From positions 1 to 41,830 of the forward strand of contig CAJUFM010000021.1 of NCBI GenBank assembly GCA_910585745.1: a stretch of 41,830 nucleotides of DNA, in the 5' to 3' direction. Each line of letters begins with the position of its first letter. Position 1 is the first letter of the stretch. The translations under genes were made by a program, and so were the position numbers. The notes under the pieces were generated by a model. It was not told the DNA's origin. It was given only the letters and a program-made list of their open reading frames with translations, and made no database searches. Source of the DNA: an uncultured Eubacterium sp. (GTDB lineage Bacteria; Bacillota; Clostridia; Lachnospirales; Lachnospiraceae). Of this stretch, positions 1 to 7,481 are shown piece after piece.

Positions 1-11
1 AAAACAGCTAA

Positions 12-422
12 TTAAGAAACAGGGGCATCATTTATAAAGTTGTAAAGTAGTGTAATATAAAATTCTTGTTCAAACGTACATACATTAAGATATTTCAAGT
101 AGTCAGCAACTGGTCGATATAAGTCTAAATCATCTTGATTTACCTGAAAATTTTCAAATTCCTTTGCGTTTATAAAAATTTTTGCTTTTTTAAATAAATC
201 AATATTACTACAGTGATCAAAATGCAGATGAGAAATAAATACTTTATTGATTTGATACTCTTTTTGTAACTCAAAAATAATTCTACGTACCCCATATCCA
301 CCAGTATCGAATAATATCAAATCATGCCCGTCTTCCAGTAACGTAACCGATGAATAGCCAAAAGCACCTTTAAATGGCTTCAGATTTATACCACTTATGA
401 TGGTTTTCATTTGAACACTCAT
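12..422 (-). CDS. Metallo-beta-lactamase-fold hydrolase, short or C-terminally truncated
   Basis: The 136-residue product has the core metal-binding signature HxHxDH of the metallo-beta-lactamase fold, seen as HLHFDH near residue 65, preceded by a LFDTGG strand-turn typical of the lactonase/glyoxalase-like branch. Family members usually run past 200 residues and supply further metal ligands (a GHT-type His, an Asp, a last His) downstream; none is present before the stop at 12-14. The protein is therefore truncated or an atypical short form, and only 11 bases beyond the stop are visible. The ATG at 420-422 is preceded by GGAAGTATTC. It is the last visible gene of the AT-rich nine-gene run, 41 nt after the shikimate dehydrogenase gene. 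The fold is secure; the substrate and whether the enzyme is active are unknown. Confidence 0.7.
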   Translation of the reverse strand: MSVQMKTIISGINLKPFKGAFGYSSVTLLEDGHDLILFDTGGYGVRRIIFELQKEYQINKVFISHLHFDHCSNIDLFKKAKIFINAKEFENFQVNQDDLDLYRPVADYLKYLNVCTFEQEFYITLLYNFINDAPVS

Positions 423-463
423 GAATACTTCCTTTTCTGCTTTTTTTATTGTGTTTCACTTTC

Positions 464-1324
464 TTACATCAAAACAAACGCATCCTTCCTTAATTTCTCA
501 TTAACGCTATCAACATCAATGTCTGTAATTTTCAAATCTGTCCAAATTGAAAAAGCCAATAAGATTTGATATATCATCATATACAAACCAGAACAAGTTT
601 TTGCTCCAAATTGAGCCGCATTGGATAAAAATCTTGTTTCATAAGGATTGAAAATAGCATCAAAAAAACATTTGTTCTTAATACTAGGTATCTCCCTCAA
701 AATTGATGAACTGAACAATTTTTCTTGATTATTTGGATACATGCCTACAGATGTAGCATTGATAACAAGATCTGCTTTACTAATTTCAGTATGATAAATA
801 TCTGGAATCAATTTTCTAATTGGAATATCCTCTGAAACTAATGCTATCATACTCTTTGCTTCGTCATAAAATCTATTCATTACAACAATTTTTTTGGTTC
901 TCTTATAAAGTTCACAAATAATTGCTCTTGCTGCGCCCCCTGCTCCAATTAATAATACATTTGTTTCACTTGTTAATGTTAATAATCTATGCTCAATAGC
1001 TTGCACAGCAGCAATTCCATCTGTATTATATCCATATAATTTTCCATCAACAATTTTTATCGTATTTACTGTTTTAGTTTCCACTGCAGTATTATCTAAA
1101 AAATCCATATATTTAACGACATCAACCTTATATGGAACAGTCACATTTACGCCACAAAATCCCACTTTAGTAAGTGCTTCAAGATATGAAAGCAAATCTT
1201 TTTCACTTGGTACATTAATTTTCAAATGTGCATACTCAATCTTGAGTTTATTGGCAACATAATCGAACATTGCCGGCGAAACACTATGGTCAACAGGGTT
1301 CCCAATCAATGCAGAATATTTCAT
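464..1324 (-). CDS. aroE: Shikimate dehydrogenase (AroE family)
   Basis: AroE reduces 3-dehydroshikimate to shikimate with NADPH in the cytosol. The 286-residue length is normal. Visible motifs are the substrate-binding S14-x-S16 pair in HSVSP, catalytic Lys66 in NVTVPYK, Asp102 in NTDG, the glycine-rich GAGGAAR nucleotide loop at about 127-133, an NR pair after the second strand (usual for NADP binding), NATSVGM, and a C-terminal SGLYMMIYQ where GLxMLxxQ is usual. The start ATG at 1322-1324 has a GGAGAGG ribosome site. It lies 25 nt after the HPr-kinase-like gene, inside a cluster with no other aromatic-pathway genes. It may therefore serve the cluster's own product, for example on a quinate- or aminoshikimate-like substrate, rather than general aromatic synthesis. 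The family call is firm; the substrate is inferred. Confidence 0.88.
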   Translation of the reverse strand: MKYSALIGNPVDHSVSPAMFDYVANKLKIEYAHLKINVPSEKDLLSYLEALTKVGFCGVNVTVPYKVDVVKYMDFLDNTAVETKTVNTIKIVDGKLYGYNTDGIAAVQAIEHRLLTLTSETNVLLIGAGGAARAIICELYKRTKKIVVMNRFYDEAKSMIALVSEDIPIRKLIPDIYHTEISKADLVINATSVGMYPNNQEKLFSSSILREIPSIKNKCFFDAIFNPYETRFLSNAAQFGAKTCSGLYMMIYQILLAFSIWTDLKITDIDVDSVNEKLRKDAFVLM

Positions 1325-1349
1325 AGTTATACCTCTCCAGCATATTCAT

Positions 1350-2288
1350 TTAAATATTGTTATAAATATATTCCGCCACTTCATTTAAATTTCCGCTAAT
1401 ATATTCAATTTTACTTTGGAACATTGCATTAATTAAAATACTGCGATTTTTAAAGTCTTCATATGTATCAAGCGAAGGAATATATCCAATAATTTTCTTA
1501 TCAACAATAAGTGCTGTACAACTATTCTTTATATATCTAGAAAAATTCTCATTCAAATACAGAACATTATTAATGTTATATGCACTTGTGTGATAGAAGC
1601 TATAGTTTTGATCAATATGAACTATATATATTTTGCTAACTTTTATTGGTGAATGAATAGTGTTAATACCCAAATCTTCTGGCATTACTTTCTTCTTACA
1701 AGTCCAATTATCTTTAGTGCCAACACCATCAAAATAAAACAAGAAGCCTGGTATATTCCTCTTTATAGATTCATATCGTAAATGTATAAATTTAGTTCCC
1801 CCAAGCAAATATAAATTATTAACATCTTGATAATCAAGGACACATAAATCATTTCCAATCAATTCTGCATGGTGCTTTTCACACAGTTGTAAAGCTAACG
1901 TTGTTTTACCAGCACCTTCCTTTCCAAGTAATAATATTCCATTATTATTTATTCCGACAGCTGCACCATGAAAAGTAAGTGCTTTATTATTTCTTCGTTT
2001 TTTCTCAAGTAATGGGTAAGTAACATATAGTATTACCATCCCATTTTCAGTTTTCTCAAATGGACATCTAAATAATACTTCTCGCTCTCTATATGTTAAT
2101 TCGATATAATTCGAGTTAGCATATTTAACCAAATATTCACAATCCTCTGCTCTTCCTTTTTGTATTTCCAATTCAGGAAAGTCGGCGTATGGTATCTGGC
2201 TTTTTATGGATTCATACAAATCTATATTAGATTCAATTACAATAGTTGTTCCACATGAAGTAATCGTTACAGTTTGCATTTTTATCAC
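1350..2288 (-). CDS. HPr-kinase-like P-loop kinase
   Basis: This 312-residue protein has two parts. The first ~100 residues form a mixed alpha/beta region I do not recognise. From residue ~105 it resembles the C-terminal domain of HPr kinase/phosphorylase: a TFHGAAV lead-in, the Walker A loop GKEGAGKTT at 122-130, and LIGND at 144-147 where HPr kinases have an acidic SDD-type Walker B. Related stand-alone kinases phosphorylate lasso-peptide precursors or sit beside PqqD-like proteins; this is family knowledge, not shown here. No HPr, PqqD or precursor peptide is seen nearby. The gene appears to start with GTG at 2286-2288 (ATG three codons later is possible), has a weak ribosome site, and follows the SAM synthetase by 10 nt, suggesting translational coupling. 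ATP-dependent phosphorylation of a cluster intermediate or peptide is the inferred role. Confidence 0.7.
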   Translation of the reverse strand: MIKMQTVTITSCGTTIVIESNIDLYESIKSQIPYADFPELEIQKGRAEDCEYLVKYANSNYIELTYREREVLFRCPFEKTENGMVILYVTYPLLEKKRRNNKALTFHGAAVGINNNGILLLGKEGAGKTTLALQLCEKHHAELIGNDLCVLDYQDVNNLYLLGGTKFIHLRYESIKRNIPGFLFYFDGVGTKDNWTCKKKVMPEDLGINTIHSPIKVSKIYIVHIDQNYSFYHTSAYNINNVLYLNENFSRYIKNSCTALIVDKKIIGYIPSLDTYEDFKNRSILINAMFQSKIEYISGNLNEVAEYIYNNI

Positions 2289-2298
2289 TCATATTAAT

Positions 2299-3501
2299 TT
2301 AAAATAGGTTTCTTTGTTTTAAAATTTCCCGTGTATAATCTAAATCTATAAATTCTTTCTGTACTACTTTTTCAATAATTTCTCTATCTATAGGTTGTTC
2401 TGTACTGATATTCATAAAATATGGAGGTACCAATGAATATTTATTACGGGTCAACATCACAATCTGATTTTTTATGCCTACCTGATCATAAATCGCTTTG
2501 GATAATCTATTTCCCATAAAACTTAAAACACGACCTGCATGGTATCTCGGATTTTTTCCAGCAGGCGCTTCAACAGAATTCGGTCTATAAGTAGAAATAA
2601 CGCCTCTTGAACTATTACCCCTTCCTACCAGACCTTCCTCTCCACACTCAGCACTGGTTCCCAAAGATAAAATATACAAAGTACCTCTGTTGTCATTATC
2701 ATAACTTGCATTAATAATAACCGATACAGAATAAGACGTACCTTCACATATTCTTTTTGCAATATCATTCAATCTGCATTGATAATCTTGAACTACCGCA
2801 TAATAGTCTTCCCGTGATGTTATTTCTGTAGAAATAACAGGCATACACACAATCACATTAATCTCTTTGTCAATCCTGTATACCATCACCTTGATATCCT
2901 GTCCAATTTCCTTATAATTTGGTACAGGATAACCTTTATCATTTGGAGTCCAGAAATACCTCTCAAGTTCCACCGCTAATATTTCACATATTGTATATGG
3001 ATAAAAAGTGGTAATTACAGATGTATCATTTGCAAATGCTTCTTTTGCATCAGGAACATCATCAACTGTTCTTGGTGAAAACCAGTGGTTTACTCGTGTG
3101 TATTGAGTTGAATTGATTATTATATCCAAATCATCTTTAACATTAAGATGTGGAAGAACTGTTCCCAAATACTCTTTTATAGTATTGCGAAACATATTTT
3201 CTAGATCTATTTTTTCCCCATTGCACGAATCACTAATCCTTCCATTCACAACTACCTTGATAGGTTGAATCTTTGTAACAGAGCCAAACGTATTTGTATT
3301 CCATCCCGCACCTATATATAGTTTATCAAGATTATGATGTAATACAGCATCATACTTATCCAGGCAATACTGCGAATATACCCTAGATAATTCTTCAGCT
3401 AATGCATCAGCAAGTGTATCCGGATGTCCTATACCTTTTCTTTCAACGATTTCAATCTTATTTTTTTCCGGATTCATATATTCCTGATCAAGAGTAAACA
3501 T
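2299..3501 (-). CDS. Archaeal-type S-adenosylmethionine synthetase
   Basis: The 400-residue product matches the archaeal methionine adenosyltransferase family (Pfam AdoMet_Synthase), not bacterial MetK. Motifs visible in order are VERKGIGHPDTLADALAE at 19-36, HNLDK at 56-60, the ANDTS segment near 157, and the signature LGTSAECGEEGLVGRGN at 280-296, followed by YRPNSVEAPAGKNP at 305-318. Length agrees with archaeal enzymes (about 400). It makes S-adenosylmethionine from ATP and methionine. The start ATG at 3499-3501 has a GGGAGGAG ribosome site. Bacteria normally carry MetK for general needs, so a second, archaeal-type copy within a biosynthetic operon suggests dedicated cofactor supply, or use of a methionine analogue. 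It lies 47 nt after the CofE-like gene and 10 nt before the kinase gene. The family call is strong. Confidence 0.9.
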   Translation of the reverse strand: MFTLDQEYMNPEKNKIEIVERKGIGHPDTLADALAEELSRVYSQYCLDKYDAVLHHNLDKLYIGAGWNTNTFGSVTKIQPIKVVVNGRISDSCNGEKIDLENMFRNTIKEYLGTVLPHLNVKDDLDIIINSTQYTRVNHWFSPRTVDDVPDAKEAFANDTSVITTFYPYTICEILAVELERYFWTPNDKGYPVPNYKEIGQDIKVMVYRIDKEINVIVCMPVISTEITSREDYYAVVQDYQCRLNDIAKRICEGTSYSVSVIINASYDNDNRGTLYILSLGTSAECGEEGLVGRGNSSRGVISTYRPNSVEAPAGKNPRYHAGRVLSFMGNRLSKAIYDQVGIKNQIVMLTRNKYSLVPPYFMNISTEQPIDREIIEKVVQKEFIDLDYTREILKQRNLF

Positions 3502-3548
3502 GTATATTCTCCTCCCAATAATTAAAACTTTTATCCTATATAACTGTA

Positions 3549-4298
3549 CTATTTAAGTATTTCAACAATATTAGCATTTTCATCTCTAGTAAAATTGACA
3601 TTTTTTACAATAATAACAGGGCACTGTTCACATGTCTCTCCCATAAGGAGCGATGCACCTGATGCGATTCTGTCAATTAGTCCAATTTTAGGAGAAGTTT
3701 TTCTTCCAAACAAGTCACGCTCAACTTTAGATTCAATCGGTGAAATACCTGCTATTCCAATGGCCTCCGCTATTGATCCGTGACGATAAGCCCTTCCTAT
3801 AGTGTCTGAGATAATAACTGCAACTTTTATATGTAATCGATTAAAGATATGAGTTCGAATTCTATTTGCACTTAAATCTGGGTTTTTCGGTAACAAACAA
3901 ACTTTTCCTGACTCGGTTCCAATATTTGATTTATCAATTCCAGCACTTGTGCAAACATATCCTAATTTATGCCTTACAACAACATTTTTACCAATAACCT
4001 CTAATATTTCAGACGATTCATTAATATATAACTGACATTCCTCAATGGTTCTTCCAGTACTTGAAGCTAACCTTTTTGCCTCTTCAGTAACCGTAATAGA
4101 ATTTAAATCAACAATACAGTTCTCTGCAATTGAAATAATTTTTTGAGCAATAACAATGATATCATCATCGCATAATCCAATATCTGATTTTTGTATATTG
4201 TTAATAATAATTTCTGCAATATCATCTCCAATTTTAACAATCGGAAATTCCGGCACTGCTACCATTTCAATTATTTTCATACTTATTTTAGCATCCAA
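3549..4298 (-). CDS. Coenzyme F420-0:L-glutamate ligase (CofE)-like
   Basis: The 249-residue product matches the CofE/FbiB ligase fold, which uses GTP to form an amide between a carboxylate acceptor and L-glutamate. Visible are FPIVKIGDDIAEII at 18-31, the DDIIVIAQKIISIAE segment near 45-59, a ...GYVCTSAGIDKSNIG stretch at 113-127, VIISDTIGRAYRHGSIAEAI at 161-180 (family form SDTxGRxxRxGxxxxAIG), and DLFGRK at 195-200. No other F420 gene (cofC, cofD, cofG/H) is in view, and F420 is not expected in gut Clostridia, so the acceptor is probably a different metabolite. The reading frame opens at a TTG at 4296-4298, 12 nt from a strong AAAGGAGG; an ATG at 4278-4280 fits the family start better but is farther away, so the exact start is uncertain. 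Confidence 0.82.
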   Translation of the reverse strand: MDAKISMKIIEMVAVPEFPIVKIGDDIAEIIINNIQKSDIGLCDDDIIVIAQKIISIAENCIVDLNSITVTEEAKRLASSTGRTIEECQLYINESSEILEVIGKNVVVRHKLGYVCTSAGIDKSNIGTESGKVCLLPKNPDLSANRIRTHIFNRLHIKVAVIISDTIGRAYRHGSIAEAIGIAGISPIESKVERDLFGRKTSPKIGLIDRIASGASLLMGETCEQCPVIIVKNVNFTRDENANIVEILK

Positions 4299-4321
4299 GA
4301 ATCAATGCTTCCTCCTTTTAT

Positions 4322-5407
4322 TTAAAATGATGTAGTATCATCACGCAACTTTTCTGCCACTTGCACAACAATCCGTTCTGCTTCTATTGATTTTTTATAT
4401 TCCACTTCATCCCAATAAGTAACAGCTCTTAAAATAAATATATCTACAAAATCTGAAATCTCATCTTCTGTAAATTGATGTTTTTCTTTTAGTAAACTCA
4501 ATAATCGAATAAAAATACAAATCCATTGTTTATCACAAATTTGTTTCTTAGAAATCGTACCAAACATGGTCAGCTTTCCATTTAAATTCTCAAAAGAATT
4601 ATCAGCTAAAGCGATTGCTTCTTTTTTATGAGAATATGCACTATCTTCAAGAATATTTATTGCTATATCTATTTTTTCTCCTTTTCCTGGAAATATAATT
4701 ACAGGTTGTGACTGAACAGTAAACACAGCAGCTTCAAATACCTGTCTAAACATTCCATACATTTTAGAGAAACTTGGCTTATGTATTTTTTTTTCTAAAT
4801 ATACAGTTTGTATATTAAAATTACCATAAATAGCATTGAGTGTCAGGAAAATATCAATTCCATATTGTTCAATAGAAGCATTTATTGACTTATCACATAT
4901 GTAAGAAATATACTTTTTATCAAAAGCAAAATCCCCACCTATTGGCTGTCTTATACACTTTCCTGTCAGTGCATATACCAATGGAAACACAAAATGGTTT
5001 GTTGTACTCCCTTCGAATCTATTTCGCTGGTAAGAAGGAACGACATAATTCATATTATTTTCAATTAGTTCTTTTAGAAATGTATTAATCCATTTTTCAC
5101 TCATTGATATGACATCAACATCTAACATAATTGCATAATCTATTTTTTTGCTCTTACAAAATTGGAGGAAATTTAATATGTTGATACCTTTTCCTTTTTT
5201 AGAAGATGTAATACAAATAGACTTGCTATTAGTTGAAATCTGTTTAAATAAATCACATGTTTTGTCTGTGCTATTACTGTCACAGTTTACTATATATGTA
5301 TCATACTCTTCTCTATATCTAATCAGTGCCTTATCCACTTTTCGTGCTGTTAGTTCTATCATATCTTCTTCATTAAATGTTGGAAGACATACTGCAATTT
5401 TCTTCAT
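4322..5407 (-). CDS. GT-A glycosyltransferase, glucosyl-3-phosphoglycerate/mannosylglycerate synthase-like
   Basis: This 361-residue GT-A enzyme opens with CLPTFNEE (residues 7-14), then DSNSTDKT at 43-50, a KKGKGIN loop at 70-76, and the metal-binding DVDV at 96-99. A PIGGDFAFDKK motif and a distal KIHKPSF segment resemble the acceptor region of glucosyl-3-phosphoglycerate and mannosylglycerate synthases (GT78/GT81) more than ordinary GT2 polysaccharide enzymes. There is no membrane segment, so it should act in the cytosol on a small soluble acceptor. The ATG at 5405-5407 has an AGGAGAAAA ribosome site. The gene sits 23 nt before the CofE-like gene and 96 nt after the radical SAM gene. Sugar donor and acceptor are unknown; the subfamily resemblance is judged by eye. 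Confidence 0.75.
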   Translation of the reverse strand: MKKIAVCLPTFNEEDMIELTARKVDKALIRYREEYDTYIVNCDSNSTDKTCDLFKQISTNSKSICITSSKKGKGINILNFLQFCKSKKIDYAIMLDVDVISMSEKWINTFLKELIENNMNYVVPSYQRNRFEGSTTNHFVFPLVYALTGKCIRQPIGGDFAFDKKYISYICDKSINASIEQYGIDIFLTLNAIYGNFNIQTVYLEKKIHKPSFSKMYGMFRQVFEAAVFTVQSQPVIIFPGKGEKIDIAINILEDSAYSHKKEAIALADNSFENLNGKLTMFGTISKKQICDKQWICIFIRLLSLLKEKHQFTEDEISDFVDIFILRAVTYWDEVEYKKSIEAERIVVQVAEKLRDDTTSF

Positions 5408-5503
5408 TTTTCTCCTATAACAATCTAACGATAATGTTTCAAATATTAAAACTTTTTATAACAATCTTCTATATGTCCAAAATACTTCAAAACAATATAT
5501 ATA

Positions 5504-6544
5504 TCAAATATCTCCATTAGCCAAATCCACTTTTTCTATTAAATCTGATTCAACATGGCAACATCGATAACATAATGGAAAAAGCTCCCCACTAATTAGC
5601 CGGTTAGTAATTTGCGTGAAGAGTTCATTATTTACAATTCCTTGTATACTACCAGACACCAATTCGCCAATAGTTATATCAATATATTGACACAACACAA
5701 CTTCTCCATTTGCTCTTAACCGAATAGAATCCTTTACATGACAACAATGCGCTTTTTCAAATACTCTAATTTTATTACTACTATACCAAGTAACAATTTC
5801 TTCTTCACTCATTGCTGGGTAAATTTGAAAATCGATATTCTCTCTCCAACACATTTTTTTATATTTATCTAACTTACGAATCACCAGCGATGGATTGATA
5901 TTGCATATGCTATTGAATCCATCAATAAGGTCATCATTAACACCATACTGTTCTATTAATATCTTTTTATGTTCCAACTTTGTTTCTTCTGAATGCCACA
6001 TATAATGTTGTAATCTCAACTGAATATTATTATTCTTTACAATTGAAAATACAAATTCCATTGATTCAAGCAACTCATTGGTAATAACTGATGTAATTCG
6101 TAGCTCAGGCTTATTTTTGTTATATTTTTGTTTGTAATAAATAAGATTTTCTAACGCAGTTATTGTCCGTTTCAAACTACCATGAACACCCGTAACTGTA
6201 TCATGCACTTCTTCATTGCCATGAACAGAAACAGATATAAAGCTAATTCCAGATTCTAAGACAATACACTCCGCCATTTCTTCATTAATCAATGTTCCAT
6301 TAGTTAGTAATTTGATATCTAATCCCACTCCATTACATAGTGCTAAAACCTTTTTGATTTCACGATATAAGAGGGGCTCTCTAGAGGTTAGAACAACAAC
6401 ACTTCCCCCGTTAATCCGATACTCCATTATGATTTTTTCTATTTGTTCATATGTCATTTCCCTATGTGCCCATTCTGTAGACCAACACATCTCACATCGT
6501 AAGTTACATCTATCCGTTATTTCAAATCTTAATATTTTATTCAT
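5504..6544 (-). CDS. Radical SAM protein with SPASM/twitch-like C-terminus
   Basis: Starting at the ATG at 6542-6544, the product is 346 residues. The radical SAM cluster motif CNLRCEMC lies at 13-20 (C13, C17, C20). The usual GGEP SAM-binding strand is replaced by TSREPLL, an unusual variant. The C-terminal third has extra cysteines (AHCCHVKD, VVLCQY, LCYRCCHV) spaced like a SPASM or twitch auxiliary iron-sulfur domain, so it probably modifies a peptide or small molecule by radical chemistry. A longer reading frame begins further upstream, but the chosen start has an AAAGG site at the right spacing and overlaps the PHP gene's end by 8 nt, suggesting translational coupling. The adjacent SAM synthetase could supply its cofactor. 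The reaction is unknown. Confidence 0.82.
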   Translation of the reverse strand: MNKILRFEITDRCNLRCEMCWSTEWAHREMTYEQIEKIIMEYRINGGSVVVLTSREPLLYREIKKVLALCNGVGLDIKLLTNGTLINEEMAECIVLESGISFISVSVHGNEEVHDTVTGVHGSLKRTITALENLIYYKQKYNKNKPELRITSVITNELLESMEFVFSIVKNNNIQLRLQHYMWHSEETKLEHKKILIEQYGVNDDLIDGFNSICNINPSLVIRKLDKYKKMCWRENIDFQIYPAMSEEEIVTWYSSNKIRVFEKAHCCHVKDSIRLRANGEVVLCQYIDITIGELVSGSIQGIVNNELFTQITNRLISGELFPLCYRCCHVESDLIEKVDLANGDI

Positions 6545-7442
6545 AAAGTATACCTTTTTCCCAAACTGCATTATAATCACGGGCATTAAGCACCCATTTG
6601 CCAAGCATCTTAACTGAAATATTCAAATCTCCTTTGCCAGTTCCTATATGTATCGTTTTTCCATGATGAAAATCACTTCCCCCAGACTTCAACAAGCCAT
6701 GGCTGTCTGCATACATAGTAATCATTTTCCTCTGTTTTATTGAAAATTTTGAATAGTAAGCTTCAATCCCATCAATTTCATAATTTCTCGTAAAATATTC
6801 AAGAATACTCATGGCATTATTTTTATATTCGTAAATATGTGGAATAAACACTTTTCCATTACATGACTTTATTGCATTAATTATCTCAAATGAAGACGGA
6901 TATATCTGTTCCAAATTGCAATAAAATGTACTATTAGGGTCAGATAAATATTTCCTGTAAAAATTCTTTCTATCTTCAAAATCCTCTATAGACTTAAAAA
7001 ACCGACTATTTTGAGGATAACAATGAATACTGTCAAACATTGACGAACTACTTAATGGTGATGACTCTTCAAATAATATTTCCTCATTGATTTTCACTGA
7101 ATTTTTTTTGCATTTTTTTGCAAATAATTCTAATTGAATTTTGTGTATTTGATCTTGAGTAAAGGGATACATCTTTTTTATAAAATTATGCATTGTATTA
7201 ACATCAAAATCATAGCCCAATAATTCAACTGGAATCCCTAAAACATATGTATTAAATTCACATCCGCTTATAATTTTCCCTTTATAAACTCCAACATTAT
7301 CTTGTATACACTTATACGCTGCACATGTATTATGATCAACAAGTGAAATGATTTCGCACCCTATTTCAGATGCCATATGCAATATTTCATTTATTGTAAA
7401 CAATCCATCTGAACAAGTAGAATGGATGTGCAAATCTATCAT
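6537..7442 (-). CDS. PHP-domain metal-dependent phosphoesterase
   Basis: The 301-residue product has the PHP (polymerase and histidinol phosphatase) metal-site series: H5-x-H7 in DLHIHSTCSDG, DH at 36-37, Glu62 in CEFN, a central PH pair, and GGSDFHHG near residue 258. The order and length fit stand-alone PHP phosphoesterases such as nucleoside-bisphosphate or histidinol-phosphate phosphatases. A metal-dependent phosphate-ester hydrolysis step is expected. A GAGAGGAAAAGATAT ribosome site precedes the ATG at 7440-7442. Its last codons overlap the radical SAM start by 8 nt, so the two are probably made together. Within the cluster it may remove a phosphate placed by the kinase or left from a nucleotide precursor; that is inference. 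Confidence 0.8.
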   Translation of the reverse strand: MIDLHIHSTCSDGLFTINEILHMASEIGCEIISLVDHNTCAAYKCIQDNVGVYKGKIISGCEFNTYVLGIPVELLGYDFDVNTMHNFIKKMYPFTQDQIHKIQLELFAKKCKKNSVKINEEILFEESSPLSSSSMFDSIHCYPQNSRFFKSIEDFEDRKNFYRKYLSDPNSTFYCNLEQIYPSSFEIINAIKSCNGKVFIPHIYEYKNNAMSILEYFTRNYEIDGIEAYYSKFSIKQRKMITMYADSHGLLKSGGSDFHHGKTIHIGTGKGDLNISVKMLGKWVLNARDYNAVWEKGILYE

Positions 7443-7481
7443 ATATCTTTTCCTCTCTTGATACCAAAAGCAATTCTTCCC

